DNA of 64,000 nucleotides. Source: CAVZOY01 sp963777095 (lineage in GTDB: Bacteria > Actinomycetota > Actinomycetes > Mycobacteriales > Geodermatophilaceae). The notes beneath the pieces were generated by a model, which was not told the origin of the DNA, ran no database searches, and was given only the letters and a program-made list of their open reading frames with translations. The translations under genes and the position numbers were made by a program. The stretch lies in contig CAVZOY010000002.1 of NCBI GenBank assembly GCA_963777095.1, positions 496,001 through 560,000 on the forward strand, given 5' to 3'. Below, one piece after another: positions 37,392 through 47,686 of this stretch (positions within the stretch are counted from its first letter, which is position 1; each line of letters starts with the position of its first letter).

Positions 37392-37766
37392 ATGAGCAGC
37401 AGCACTCCGCGCCGCGTCGCCGAGGCCTTCTCCGGGCACCGCTTCGCCGAGGCCTACCCCGCGTTGGCCGACGACGTCCGCTGGGAGCTGGTCGGCCAGG
37501 ACGTGCTCGTCGGCCGGCAGGCCGTGGTCGACGCCTGCGAGGCCACGCTCGCCGAGCTGGGCGCGGGATCCGCCGAGTTCCTGCGCTTCGTCGTCGTCGC
37601 GGACGGCGAGCGCGTCGCGGTGGACACCGTCGCGCGCTACACCGACGCCGACGGCCAGGTCGGGCTCGTGTCGTCGTGCGACGTCTACGAGTTCCGCGAC
37701 GACCGGCTGATCACCGTCCGGAGCTACGGCGTGGAGCTGCCGCCGGGATCGTTCCCGCCGGGCTGA
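37392..37766 (+). CDS. SnoaL/NTF2-like protein
   Basis: 124 residues with the cone-shaped NTF2-like pattern: an N-terminal helix (RRVAEAFSGHRFAEAYPALA), DDVRWELVGQDVLVGRQAVV and the closing strand pair DVYEFRDDRLITVRSYGVEL. Such domains are small-molecule isomerases or hydrolases, or ligand-binding folds; no activity can be named. It starts 19 bp after the nickel transporter and converges on ftsY. Confidence 0.75.
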   Translation: MSSSTPRRVAEAFSGHRFAEAYPALADDVRWELVGQDVLVGRQAVVDACEATLAELGAGSAEFLRFVVVADGERVAVDTVARYTDADGQVGLVSSCDVYEFRDDRLITVRSYGVELPPGSFPPG

Positions 37767-37772
37767 GCGCGC

Positions 37773-38981
37773 TCAGACGTCGCCGCCCACCAGCGCCTCG
37801 GCGAACGCCCGCGGCTCGAACGGCGCCAGGTCGTCGGGCCCCTCCCCCAGTCCGACCAGCTTCACCGGGATGCCGAGCTCGCGCTGCACCGAGACGACGA
37901 TGCCGCCCTTGGCGGTGCCGTCGAGCTTGGTGAGGACGACGCCCGTGACGTCGACCGCCTCGGTGAACACCCGCGCCTGGACGATGCCGTTCTGGCCGGT
38001 CGTCGCGTCGAGCACGAGCAGCACCTCGGTGATCGGAGCCTGCTTCTCGGCGACCCGCTTGACCTTGCCCAATTCGTCCATCAGGCCCGACTTGGTGTGC
38101 AGTCGGCCGGCGGTGTCGACGACGACCGTGTCGGCCTCGCCCTCGATGCCGGTGCGGACGGCCTCGAAGGCGACCGACGCGGGATCGCCGCCCTCGCGCC
38201 CGCGCACGGTGAGGACGCCGACCCGCTCGCCCCAGGTCTCCAGCTGGTCGGCCGCGGCGGCGCGGAAGGTGTCGGCGGCACCGAGCACGACGCTCTTGCC
38301 GTCGCCGACGAGCACGCGGGCGATCTTGCCGACCGTCGTCGTCTTGCCGGCGCCGTTGACGCCCACGACCAGCACCACGCCGGGCCGCCCGTCGTGCCGG
38401 GCGGTGCCGAGGGTGCGGTCGAGGTCCGGGCCGAGGACGGCGGTGAGGTTGTCGATCAGCAGCTCCCGAAGCTCCGCGCCCGTGGCGGTGGCCAGCACCA
38501 TCGACTGGGTGCGCAGCCGCTCGACGATCTGCTGGGTGGCGGCGACGCCGACGTCGGCGGCCAGGAGCGTCTCCTCGATCTCCTCCCAGTCGTCCTCGGT
38601 CAGCTTCTCGCGCGCCAGCACGGTGAGCAGGCCGCGGCCGAGCGAGGACTGGGAGCGGGCCAGCCGCGACCGCAGGCGCACCAGCCGCCCGGCCGAGGGC
38701 GGCGGGGTCTCCAGGAGCAGCCCGGGCTCCGGCTCGGCCGGCGGGAGCTCGACCTCCGGCGCCACCTCGGGCTGGACGGTGTCCGGTTGCTGCGCCTGGT
38801 CCACCGGGGTGGTCGGCGCCTCGCGCTCGGTCGGCGCCGGTGGGCGCGGCCGGGTGAGCGTCGTGCCCGCGGCGGCGTCGTCGTCCAGTCGGGTGGTGCG
38901 CCGTCCCCGGCTGGTCAGCAGGCCGACCCCGACGACGAGGGCGACGACGAGGATCCCGATCGCGATGAGCACGTACTCCAT
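37773..38981 (-). CDS. ftsY: Signal recognition particle receptor FtsY
   Basis: Membrane-docked GTPase that receives Ffh. 402 residues: N-terminal membrane helix (MEYVLIAIGILVVALVVGVG), an acidic Pro/Glu linker, then NG domain with GVNGAGKTTTVGKIA, DTAGRLHTKSGLM and TKLDGTAKGG. The N-terminal helix is an actinobacterial feature. ATG 38981. smc, its usual neighbour, lies 2.7 kb upstream beyond two plus-strand genes. Confidence 0.95.
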   Translation of the reverse strand: MEYVLIAIGILVVALVVGVGLLTSRGRRTTRLDDDAAAGTTLTRPRPPAPTEREAPTTPVDQAQQPDTVQPEVAPEVELPPAEPEPGLLLETPPPSAGRLVRLRSRLARSQSSLGRGLLTVLAREKLTEDDWEEIEETLLAADVGVAATQQIVERLRTQSMVLATATGAELRELLIDNLTAVLGPDLDRTLGTARHDGRPGVVLVVGVNGAGKTTTVGKIARVLVGDGKSVVLGAADTFRAAAADQLETWGERVGVLTVRGREGGDPASVAFEAVRTGIEGEADTVVVDTAGRLHTKSGLMDELGKVKRVAEKQAPITEVLLVLDATTGQNGIVQARVFTEAVDVTGVVLTKLDGTAKGGIVVSVQRELGIPVKLVGLGEGPDDLAPFEPRAFAEALVGGDV

Positions 38982-39065
38982 GCCGGGATCCTCCCAGGCG
39001 CGCTCGGCATCACCCGTACGGACACCGCCCAGCCATTTCCCAAGGATCTGCGCGAGGCTGTGTCC

Positions 39066-40725
39066 ATGTCTCAGCCCGACCAGGCCCCCACGCTGATCCT
39101 CGGACCCTTGCTCCGGCACGTCGATCCGGTCTCGGCCACGGTGTGGGTCGAGACCGACCGGCCGTGCACGGTCGAGGTGCTCGGTCGCACCGCCCGCACG
39201 TTCCACGTCTCCGGCCACCACTACGCCCTGGTGCTCGTCGAGGGCCTCGAGCCCGGCAGCACCACGGAGTACGAGGTGCACCTGGACGGCGAGCGCGTCT
39301 GGCCCGGACCGCTGGCCACGTTCCCGCCGAGCCGGATCCGGACACCGGGAGGGCCCGGGCCGTTCCGGCTGGCCTTCGGCTCCTGCCGGTACGCCACCCC
39401 GGGCACCGTCGCCGCCGTCGGACGGCATCCCGCCCGACGCGCTGGACGTCTACGCCGCCACCGTCGCCGGCACGCCGGAGAACGAGTGGCCCGACGCGCT
39501 GGTGCTGCTCGGGGACCAGGTCTACGCCGACGAGCTGACGCCCGGCACCGAGGCCTGGATCGCCCGCCGCCGGTCGCTGGCGAAGCCGCCGGGCAAGCAG
39601 GCGGCCGACTTCGAGGAGTACACCCGGCTCTACGCCGAGTCCTGGACCGACCCCCAGGTGCGCTGGCTGCTGTCGACCGTGCCGTCGTCGATGATCTTCG
39701 ACGACCACGAGATGATCGACGACTGGAACACCTCGGCGGCCTGGCGCGCCAAGGTGTCGCAGGAGTCCTGGTGGACCGAGCGCATCCTCGGTGGCCTGGC
39801 CAGCTACTGGATCTACCAGCACCTGGGCAATCTCAGCCCCGACGAGCTGGCCAAGGACACGACGTGGCTGGCGTTGCAGGACCTCGACGGCGCCGACGGC
39901 GCCCCGCTCCTTCGGGAGCTGGCCCGGCGGGCCGACGGCGAGCCCGCCACCATGCGGTGGAGCTACGTGCGGCACTGGGGTGACACCCGGCTGGTCATGA
40001 TCGACAGCCGCGCTGCCCGGGTGCTCGACGAGCAGGACCGCAAGATGCTGGACGACGCCGAGTTCGACTGGGTCGAGGCCGCCATGCGCAACGCCGTGAA
40101 CGAGGGCGTGCAGCACGTCGTCCTCGGGTCGTCGCTGCCGTGGCTGCTGCCGCACGCCATCCACGACGTCGAGCGCTGGAACGAGACGCTGAGCATCCGT
40201 CACTCCGGACGGCTGCGCGGCAAGATCGCCGAGAACATCCGGCAGGGCGCGGACCTCGAGCACTGGTCGGCGTTCGGCAACTCCTTCGAGCGGCTCGGCC
40301 GGGCCCTGGTGGCACTGGGCCGCGGCGAGATGGGGCCGGCACCGGCCACCGCCCTGGTGCTCTCCGGCGACGTGCACCACTGCTACGCCGCCGAGCTGAC
40401 GGAGCCGGGCGGGCTGAGCTCGCGCGTGCACCAGCTCACCGTGTCGCCGCTGCACAACCAGGCGCCGCACCCGATCCGCGTCGGGTTCAAGATCGGCTGG
40501 AGCGGGTGGGCGCGGAAGATCAGCCTCGGCCTGCGTCGCCTCGCGCGGGTGCCGGTGTCCGAGCTCGAGTGGACCAAGATCGGCGGGCCGTGGTTCGGCA
40601 ACGCCATCGGCGAGCTGGTCCTGGAGGGCCGGGACGCCCGCTTCCGGCTGCTCGGCACCGGTACGGACGAGGACGACCTCGACGTGCTGCGCGAGGTGGC
40701 CGATCTGGAGCTCACCGCCACCTGA
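39066..40725 (+). CDS. PhoD-like alkaline phosphatase/phosphodiesterase (apparent frameshift)
   Basis: Calcium/iron-type metallophosphatase, about 552 residues. An N-terminal fibronectin-like domain (SATVWVETDRPCTVEVLG) precedes the PhoD domain with FGSCRYATPG, LLGDQVYADE, IFDDHEMIDDW and LSGDVHHCYA. No signal peptide is visible, so it may act inside the cell, unlike classic TAT-exported PhoD. One extra G at 39420-39421 shifts the first 119 residues relative to the rest. The stop lies 12 bp before the EEP hydrolase gene, suggesting an operon. Confidence 0.85.
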
Positions 40726-40737
40726 GAGGGTGGCTCC

Positions 40738-41551
40738 GTGAGCGAGTTTCCGGGCGTCAGGCCGGCACCGGGACCGGACCAGCCACCGATCCCGGTCCGG
40801 CTGGTCACCTTCAACACCCATCACGGGGTGGGCGGCGACGAGCGGCACGACCTGCCCCGGCTGGCCAAGGTCCTCGCCGCGGCCGACGCCGACGTCATCT
40901 GCCTGCAGGAGGTCGACCGCTACTTCGGCGACCGCAGCGAGGACGTCGACCAGGCGCTGCTGCTCTCCCGCGCGCTGGACATGCAGCTCGCCTGGGGCCC
41001 GGCGATCGACGAGCAGCGTCCGGACGGCTCACCCCGGCAGTACGGCAACGCGCTCCTGTCCCGGCTGCCGATCCTGATCAGCGACGTCCACCGGCTGCCG
41101 GGCACCCGCGAGCCGCGCAGCGCGCTGCGGACCATGGTCGAGCTCGACGGCGGGCTGCTGTGGGTCACCGCCACGCACCTGACCACGAACTCCCCGCAGG
41201 AGCGCGCCGGCCAGGTCGCCGCGCTCGCCGACCTGCACACCGGCTCCATGGAGACCGGCGTGGTCGTCGGCGACTTCAACACCGGCCCGGACGCAGCCGA
41301 GCTGGCGCCGCTGCGCGAGCGGTTCACCGACGCGTGGGAGCTCGCGCCGGAGCGCGCCGACCAGGCCGGCTGGCGGTTCTGGCACCGCGGCCACGGCGAC
41401 ACGTTCCCGGCCAAGGGCGCCCGCAAGCGGATCGACCAGGTGTGGGTCTCGCCGGGCGTGCGAGGTCACCTCGGCGCACGTGCTGGACGGCGAGGGCGCC
41501 TCGGACCACCTGCCGTTCGTGGTCGACCTGGCGGTGCAGTCCGGGGTCTAG
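40738..41551 (+). CDS. Endonuclease/exonuclease/phosphatase family protein (apparent frameshift)
   Basis: Mg-dependent hydrolase of the EEP fold, about 270 residues from GTG 40738. Catalytic motifs in order: LVTFNTHHGVGG (Asn), ICLQEVDR (Glu), VTATHLTTNS (His), VVGDFNTGPD (Asp, Asn) and, after removing A41463, GASDHLPFVVDL (Asp, His). The family includes nucleases, sphingomyelinases and inositol phosphatases; the substrate is unclear. Together with the PhoD-like gene it may act on phosphoester metabolites. Confidence 0.85.
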
Positions 41552-41642
41552 GCACGCACGGGGAGCCGCACGATGTCCTTCAGCGCCGTTCGCAGCGGAC
41601 GTCTGCCCGCCTCGGGGACATCGTTCCGACGAGGACGGCGCC

Positions 41643-44600
41643 TCAGGCGCTCTCGAGCTCCCGCAGCCGCTGGCTGATGACGCCGGTGATCCCGTCGCCG
41701 CGCATGCTGACGCCGTACAGGGCGTCGGCGATCTCCATCGACCGCTTCTGGTGCGTGATGACGATCAGCTGCGACGTCGACCGCAGTTGCTCGATCAGGG
41801 TCAGCAGCCGGCCCAGGTTGACGTCGTCCAGGGCGGCCTCGACCTCGTCGAGCACGTAGAACGGCGACGGGCGGGCGCGGAAGATCGCCACCAGCAGCGC
41901 CACGGCGGTCAGCGAGCGCTCGCCGCCGGAGAGCAGCGAGAGCCGCTTGACCTTCTTGCCCGGCGGCCGCGCCTCCACCTCGATCCCGGTGGTGAGCATG
42001 GAATCGGGCTCGGTCAGCACCAGCCGGCCCTGCCCGCCGGGGAACAGCGTGGCGAACACGATCTCGAACTCCCGCGCCACGTCCTCGAAGGCCGACGCGA
42101 AGACGTCGTGGATCCGCTCGTCGACCTCGCGGACGACGGTGAGCAGGTCGCGGCGCGTGGCCTTGAGGTCCTCGAGCTGGGTGGCGAGGAACGTCTGCCG
42201 CTCCTCCAGCGCCGCGTACTCCTCCAGCGCGAGCGGGTTGACCTTGCCCAGCGCCGCGAGGTCGCGCTCGGCGCGGGCGGCCCGGCGCTCCTGGACGCCG
42301 CGGTCGTAGGGCAGCGGAGCGGGCGGCTCGTCGCCGGCCTCCTCGGCCTCGGCGACCTGCGCGGCGTTCGGCGGCACCGGCGAGGCCGGGCCGTACTCGC
42401 CCAGCAGCGACTCGAGGTCGACGCCGAACTCCTCGGTCGCGCGCTGCTCCAGCGCCTCGATGCGGTAACGCTGCTCTGCCCGGGCGACCTCGTCGCGGTG
42501 CACCTCGTCGGTCAGCCGGTCGAGCTCCGCGGTGGCGGCGCGCACCTGCGCGCGCACCTCCAGCAGCTCGGCCTCCTCACCGGTGCGGGTCGCGGCCAGG
42601 GCGTCCCGTTCCCGCGCGGCGCGCTCCACGGAGCGGGTGAGGGCGACCAGCGCGGTCTCGGCGTCGGCGCGCACCCGGTCGGCCACCGCGGCGCCCCGCC
42701 GGCGGGCCGCGCGAGCCTCGGCCGCGCGCTCACGGGCGGCCCGCTCCTGGCGGGCCTGGCGGCGCAGTGATTCGGCGCGACCGTGCAGGGCGCGCGCCCG
42801 CTCCTCGGCGGTGCGGACGGCGAGCCGCGCCTCGGTCTCGGCCTGACGCGCCACGGTCACCTCGGCGCGCAGCCGGTCCCGCTCCTCGGTCGAGGGCTCG
42901 TCGTCCAGCGGCACGGCCTGCGCCTCGGCGAGCCGCTGCTCCAGCGAGGCCAGGTCGGCGAGCGCCTGCTCGAGGGCCTGCTCGGCGCGCACCCGCGCGG
43001 CCTCGTGCCGCTCGGCCTCCGCCGTGGCCGACCGTGCGGCCGCGCCCAGCTCGGCGAGCGTCGCCGCGGCGGCGGAGCGGGTGCGGTCGGCGGCCTGCCG
43101 TGCGGTGAGGGCGGCCTCGACGTCGGCCGAGCGCTGCGTGGCGACGTCCCGCGCGGCGGCGAGCCGATCGGCCAGCTCGGCGGCCCGCGTCGCCGCGGCC
43201 GAGGACTCGGCCTCGGCCTCGTCCACCCGGGCGCGGACCTCCAGGGAGCCCGGCTGCTCGCGCTGGCCGCCGACGGCCCAGTCGGATCCGACCAGGTTCC
43301 CGTTGGCGGTCACGGCCCGGACGCGGGGGTGCGCGCCGACCAGGCGCACGGCGGCGGCGAGGTCGGGCACGAGCGCGACCCGGTCGAGCGCACGGGCGAG
43401 GGCCGGGTTCAGGTCGTCGGGGAGACGGACGGCGTCCAGCGCCCACCGCAGCCCCTCGGGCAGCACCGGCCACCCCTCGCGGGGCAGCGGCGGCGGACCG
43501 CCCGTGACGAGCAGGCCGGTCCGGCCGGCCTCGGCGTCCCCGAGGTAGCGGAGTGCGGCGGCGGCCTCGGGCACGCCGGTGACGACGACGGCGTCGGCCA
43601 TCGCGCCGAGCGCGGCGGCGACCGCCACCTCGTCGCCCGGCTGCACGACCAGCTGCTCCCCGACCCGTCCGAGCACGCCGACGAGGTCCGCGTCGAGCAC
43701 TGCCGCGGCACCGTCCGCCGGCGCGAGTGCCAGCGCGAGCGCGTCACGACGGGCCTGCCAGGAGGCGCGGTCCCGCTCGGCGGCACGCTCGGCCTCGACC
43801 AGTTCGGTGACGGCCGCGACGGCGGCGGCGTGCGCGGCGACGGCGTCCTCGTGCGCGGCGACCAGCGCGAGGTCGGCGTCCTCCTCCTCGGCCACGGTGT
43901 CGCGGCGCTCGGCGAGCCGCTCGGCGGCGACCTCGGCGCGGTCGGCCGCCTCCGCGGCGGCCAGCTGCAGCCGCTCGATCTCCGCCTGACCGGCGGCGGC
44001 GCGCGACCGGGCGGCCTCGACCCGACCGGACAGGGTGGCCAGGCCCTCGCGGCGGTCGGCCAGCGCCCGCGCGGCGGCGACCCACGCCCGCTCGGCCTCG
44101 CCCAGGGCGGTCTCGAGCTCGGTGCGCTCCCGGACGGCGCCGGCGAGACGGATCCGCTCGGTCTCCAGACCCGCGGCCAGCTCGGCCTCGGTGGCGGCGA
44201 CCCGCTCGGCCTCGGCGTCCAGCTGGTCGGGGTCCCGGCCGGCCGGTGCCGACGGAGGGGCCGCGGACAGGTGGCGGTGCCGCTCGGCGGCCAGCTGGGC
44301 CACGCCGCGGAACCGCTCGGTCAGCGACGAGAGCCGGTACCAGGTGTCGGACGCCGACTGCAGCCGCGGCGCGCTCTCGGCCAGCCGCGTCTCCAGCTCC
44401 GCCTCGCGGGCGGACGCCGTCCCCAGCTGCGCCTCGACCTGCGCGCGGCGCTGCCGGGCGGCCTGCTCGTCGGCGACGTCCCGGTTCAGGGCGTCGCGCA
44501 GCTGCACCAGGTCGTCGGCCAGCAGCCGGAGGCGGGCGTCGCGCAGATCGGCCTGCACGGTCGCCGCCCGGCGGGCCACCTCGGCCTGGCGGCCGAGCGG

Positions 44601-45209
44601 CTTGAGCTGGCGGCGCAGCTCGGCGGTGAGGTCGGCCAGCCGGTCGAGGTTGTGCGACATCCCGTCGAGCTTGCGGAGCGCCTTCTCCTTGCGCTTGCGG
44701 TGCTTGAGGACGCCGGCGGCCTCCTCGATGAACGCGCGCCGGTCCTCGGGTCGCCCGGACAGCACGGCGTCGAGCTGCCCCTGGCCGACGATGACGTGCA
44801 TCTCCCGGCCGATGCCGGAGTCGCTGAGCAGCTCCTGGACGTCGAGCAGGCGCACCTTGTCGCCGTTGATCTCGTACTCGCTCTCGCCGGAGCGGTACAT
44901 CCGGCGGGTGATCGAGACCTCGGTGTAGTCGATCGGCAGCGCGCCGTCGGTGTTGTCGATGGTCAGCGTCACCTCGGCGCGGCCGAGCGCGGGGCGCCCG
45001 GCGGTGCCGGCGAAGATGACGTCCTCCATCTTGCCGCCGCGGAGGCTCTTGGCGCCCTGCTCGCCCAGGACCCAGGCGATGGCGTCGACGACGTTGGACT
45101 TGCCCGAACCGTTGGGGCCGACCACGGCGGTGATCCCCGGCTCGAGCCGGAGCGTGGTGGCGGACGCGAAGGACTTGAAGCCCTTGAGCGTCAGGCTGGA
45201 CAGGTGCAC
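41643..45209 (-). CDS. smc: Chromosome segregation protein SMC
   Basis: Condensin ATPase of 1188 residues, intact. Head: KGFKSFASATTLRLEPGITA, Walker A GPNGSGKSN, signature LSGGERSLTA, Walker B FYVLDEVEAALDD. Two long Ala/Glu/Arg-rich coiled coils flank a hinge at roughly residues 495-660 (VRAVTANGNLVGSDWAVGG). This 3.6-kb gene has no frame breaks, in contrast to many neighbours. Confidence 0.97.
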   Translation of the reverse strand: MHLSSLTLKGFKSFASATTLRLEPGITAVVGPNGSGKSNVVDAIAWVLGEQGAKSLRGGKMEDVIFAGTAGRPALGRAEVTLTIDNTDGALPIDYTEVSITRRMYRSGESEYEINGDKVRLLDVQELLSDSGIGREMHVIVGQGQLDAVLSGRPEDRRAFIEEAAGVLKHRKRKEKALRKLDGMSHNLDRLADLTAELRRQLKPLGRQAEVARRAATVQADLRDARLRLLADDLVQLRDALNRDVADEQAARQRRAQVEAQLGTASAREAELETRLAESAPRLQSASDTWYRLSSLTERFRGVAQLAAERHRHLSAAPPSAPAGRDPDQLDAEAERVAATEAELAAGLETERIRLAGAVRERTELETALGEAERAWVAAARALADRREGLATLSGRVEAARSRAAAGQAEIERLQLAAAEAADRAEVAAERLAERRDTVAEEEDADLALVAAHEDAVAAHAAAVAAVTELVEAERAAERDRASWQARRDALALALAPADGAAAVLDADLVGVLGRVGEQLVVQPGDEVAVAAALGAMADAVVVTGVPEAAAALRYLGDAEAGRTGLLVTGGPPPLPREGWPVLPEGLRWALDAVRLPDDLNPALARALDRVALVPDLAAAVRLVGAHPRVRAVTANGNLVGSDWAVGGQREQPGSLEVRARVDEAEAESSAAATRAAELADRLAAARDVATQRSADVEAALTARQAADRTRSAAAATLAELGAAARSATAEAERHEAARVRAEQALEQALADLASLEQRLAEAQAVPLDDEPSTEERDRLRAEVTVARQAETEARLAVRTAEERARALHGRAESLRRQARQERAARERAAEARAARRRGAAVADRVRADAETALVALTRSVERAARERDALAATRTGEEAELLEVRAQVRAATAELDRLTDEVHRDEVARAEQRYRIEALEQRATEEFGVDLESLLGEYGPASPVPPNAAQVAEAEEAGDEPPAPLPYDRGVQERRAARAERDLAALGKVNPLALEEYAALEERQTFLATQLEDLKATRRDLLTVVREVDERIHDVFASAFEDVAREFEIVFATLFPGGQGRLVLTEPDSMLTTGIEVEARPPGKKVKRLSLLSGGERSLTAVALLVAIFRARPSPFYVLDEVEAALDDVNLGRLLTLIEQLRSTSQLIVITHQKRSMEIADALYGVSMRGDGITGVISQRLRELESA

Positions 45210-45300
45210 GGGTCCGAAACCTAACTGGTCCCGTGGCGAATACCCCGCATTTGCGGGGCGTGTGGTAGCGCTGTGACGGAATAGTTCGAATCCGTCAGCG

Positions 45301-45355
45301 GCCTGGTCCCGGGTCCCGCCCTGAGCCTGCGAAGGGTGGGGAGGACCAGGTCCTT
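45301..45355 (-). repeat. Dispersed hairpin element, copy C (divergent stems)
   Basis: Directly after the stop of the small coiled-coil gene. The core (GGGTCCCGCC, GAGCCTGCGA, GGTGGGG) matches copies A and B, while the outer stem is a different but still complementary pair, CCTGGTCC with GGACCAGG. This compensatory change supports a selected hairpin. Confidence 0.7.
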
Positions 45356-45357
45356 CT

Positions 45358-45552
45358 TCAGGCGAGCGCGGGCTCGGCCTTGTCCTGGGTGGTGAGCGAC
45401 AGCAGCTCGTGGGCGATCGCGGCGTCGCGCTCGGCGCGCAGCTGCTCGAGTTCCTGCTCCAGCCGCCGCACCCTGGCCCGCAGGACGGCGTTCTCCTCGG
45501 CTACTCGGAGCTCCGCGGGTGCGACGACGTGACCGAACAGGGCCTTGGCCAT
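45358..45552 (-). CDS. Small coiled-coil protein of unknown function
   Basis: 64 residues from ATG 45552, beginning MAKALFGHV, a start I associate with a small actinobacterial family. The middle (ENAVLRARVRRLEQELEQL) is a clear coiled coil. The frame stays open to 45708, but the upstream part looks non-coding and partly covers the acyP side. No function known; it sits alone between acyP and smc, with hairpin element C after it. Confidence 0.65.
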   Translation of the reverse strand: MAKALFGHVVAPAELRVAEENAVLRARVRRLEQELEQLRAERDAAIAHELLSLTTQDKAEPALA

Positions 45553-45704
45553 GACAGGAGCGGCCTTTCCGACTCGCGAGAAGATGGGCCCGGCGCCCCG
45601 GCGAACGGTCGGCGCAGGCTGTGGTAACCCCAGGGTGACAGGCCTTTCCCCGGTGGTCAACGCGGGAACCGGAGCGCCCACCTCACCGGGGAATGTCGGC
45701 TTCG

Positions 45705-45980
45705 TCACAGCGTCGTGAAGCCGTACATCCCCTGCGCGGGCTCGTCCCGCGTCTCCACCCGTTCGACGTGGCCAGGGGCGCGGGGGCCCTCCAGTGCAGC
45801 GACGACGCGGCGGACGGCGTCCGCCGGTCCCTCGAGCACCGCCTCGACCCGGCCGTCGGGCAGGTTGGCCGCCGAGCCGGTGAGGCCGGCCGCCTGCGCC
45901 TGGGAACGCACGAACCAGCGGTAGCCGACCCCCTGGACGTGTCCGGAGACCAGGGCGACCACGCGGACGACGTCGTTCAC
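45705..45980 (-). CDS. acyP: Acylphosphatase
   Basis: 91 residues from GTG 45980 with GGAGG upstream. Catalytic Arg in GHVQGVGYRWFVR and Asn in AANLPDGRVEAVLEG are present. Hydrolyses acyl phosphates such as carbamoyl- or 1,3-bisphosphoglycerate. GTGA overlap with the mutM stop; an acyP behind mutM is usual in actinobacteria. Confidence 0.92.
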   Translation of the reverse strand: MNDVVRVVALVSGHVQGVGYRWFVRSQAQAAGLTGSAANLPDGRVEAVLEGPADAVRRVVAALEGPRAPGHVERVETRDEPAQGMYGFTTL

Positions 45981-46877
45981 GAGCGGGACCTCCGCGGACG
46001 AGGCTGACAGGTCGGGCAGCTGTAGCTCGACCGGTTCATGAACGGCTCCCGGCGGATCGGCGTCCCGCAGCGCGGACACGGCCGGTCGGCCTGGCCGTAC
46101 ACCGCCAGGAACCGCGAGAAGTAGCCGCTCTGCCCGTTGACGTCGACGTACAGCGAGTCGAACGACGTGCCGCCCTGCGCCAGCGCCTCGCCCAGGACGT
46201 CGCGGACCCCCTCGAGCACCTCGTGCACCTGGGCGCGGGTGAGCTTGTCGGTCGGTCGGGAGCCGTGCAGCCGCGCGCGCCACAGCGCCTCGTCGGCGTA
46301 GATGTTGCCGACTCCGCCGATCAGCGTCTGGTCCAGCAACGCGCGCTTGACCTCGGTGCGGCGACGGCGCAGCGCCGCGGTGAAGCCCGCCTCGTCGAAG
46401 GAGTCGTCGAGCGGGTCGATCGCGATGTGCGCGAGCCGGTCCGGGCAGGTCGCCGTCGATCGGTCCACCCGCCCCACCGCCCCCGACGGACTCGACCGCC
46501 AGCCCGCCGAAGGTGCGCTGGTCGACGAAGCGCAGCTCGCGGCCACCGTCGGTGAACCGGACGCGGGCGCGGAGGTGCGTCTCGTCGGGCTGCGAGGGCT
46601 TCTCGACCAGCAGCTGGCCGCTCATGCCCAGGTGGGCGACGAGCGCCTGGCCGGTCGGGGCGCCGTCGGGTTCGGCGAGTGGCAGCCACAGGTACTTGCC
46701 CCGGCGGCGGGCCGCGGCGAGGGTGCGCCCGGTCAGCGCGGCGGTGAAGTGCTCGGTGCCCTCGAGGTGCCGGCGCACGGCGCGCGGGTGGTGCACCTCG
46801 ACGGTGGCGACGGTGCGGCCGGCGACCCAGCGCTCCAGGCCCCGCCGGACCACCTCGACCTCAGGCAGCTCAGGCAC
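45977..46877 (-). CDS. mutM: Formamidopyrimidine-DNA glycosylase (apparent frameshift)
   Basis: Excises 8-oxoguanine. 299 residues: N-terminal catalytic Pro in MPELPEVEVVRRGL, LGMSGQLLVE, helix-two-turn-helix region (LLDQTLIGGVGNIYADEALW) and the zinc finger CPRCGTPIRREPF to SCPTC. One extra C at about 46441 separates the two halves; removing it gives DLPDRLAHIAIDPLDD. It is the last frame break found in the window. Confidence 0.92.
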
Positions 46878-46883
46878 CGGCGA

Positions 46884-47663
46884 TCAGTCCTGCGAATGGA
46901 GTGCGCGCCAGGCGGCCTCCGCGGCCTCCTGCTCGGCGGCCTTCTTCGTGCGACCGCTGCCCGTGCCGTAGACGGTGCCCGAGAGGAACACCGCCGCGGT
47001 GAACGTCTTCGCGTGGTCCGGGCCGTCGTCCTCGGTCTGGTACGAGGGGGCGCCGAGCCCGCGGGCGGCGCCGAGCTCCTGCAGGCTGGTCTTCCAGTCC
47101 AGGCCGGCACCGCGGGTGGCCGACTCGACCAGCAGCGGGTCGAACAGCCGGTGCACCAGCGCCGCGGCGGTGTCCAGGCCGAGGCCGAGGTGCACCGCAC
47201 CGATCAGCGCCTCGAGCGCGTCGGCGAGGATCGACTCCTTCTCGCGACCGCCGGTGGCCTCCTCGCCTCGGCCGAGCAGCAGGTGCGGGCCGATGCCGCC
47301 GTCCCCGAGCCGGCGCGCGACCCGGGCCAACGACGCCATGTTGACCACGGACGCGCGCAGCTTGGCGAGCTGCCCCTCGGGGAGGTCGGGCTGGCTGCGG
47401 TACAGCTCGTCGGTGACGACGAGGCCGAGCACCGAGTCGCCGAGGAACTCCAGGCGCTCGTTGGTCGGCGCACCGCCGTGCTCGTAGGCCCACGAGCGGT
47501 GGGTGAGCGCCAGCGCCAGCAGCCCGTCGGGCAGCGCCAGTCCCAGCGCCTTCTGGAGCCACTCCGCCGAACGGCGGCCGTGCTCCTCCCCCGCCGGTGA
47601 CGACTCCGCGCCGTCGGGCGGGGGTTCGACAGCAGTGCCGGCAGGCGACGACTCGTCGTCCAC
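46884..47663 (-). CDS. rnc: Ribonuclease III
   Basis: Cuts double-stranded RNA in rRNA and mRNA processing. 259 residues: RNase III signature NERLEFLGDSVLGLVVTDEL with catalytic Glu and Asp, second acidic set in ESILADALEALIGAVHL, and a C-terminal dsRNA-binding domain (DWKTSLQELGAARG, GRTKKAAEQEAAEAAWRAL). The first 30 residues are a low-complexity tail. GTG 47663 is used but no good ribosome-binding site precedes it. Confidence 0.93.
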   Translation of the reverse strand: MDDESSPAGTAVEPPPDGAESSPAGEEHGRRSAEWLQKALGLALPDGLLALALTHRSWAYEHGGAPTNERLEFLGDSVLGLVVTDELYRSQPDLPEGQLAKLRASVVNMASLARVARRLGDGGIGPHLLLGRGEEATGGREKESILADALEALIGAVHLGLGLDTAAALVHRLFDPLLVESATRGAGLDWKTSLQELGAARGLGAPSYQTEDDGPDHAKTFTAAVFLSGTVYGTGSGRTKKAAEQEAAEAAWRALHSQD

Positions 47664-47686
47664 CGGCCGGCTCAGCAGCGAGGCGA

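Noticed and set aside
45240..45300. tRNA-like T-arm (GTTCGAATCC) and two small hairpins
   Set aside because: No acceptor, D or anticodon arm can be drawn. The pairing GACGGA/TCCGTC makes a simple stem-loop, more like an intergenic hairpin.
45553..45708. N-terminal extension of the small coiled-coil protein
   Set aside because: The stretch has no family features, and MAKALFGHV at 45552 is a better start.
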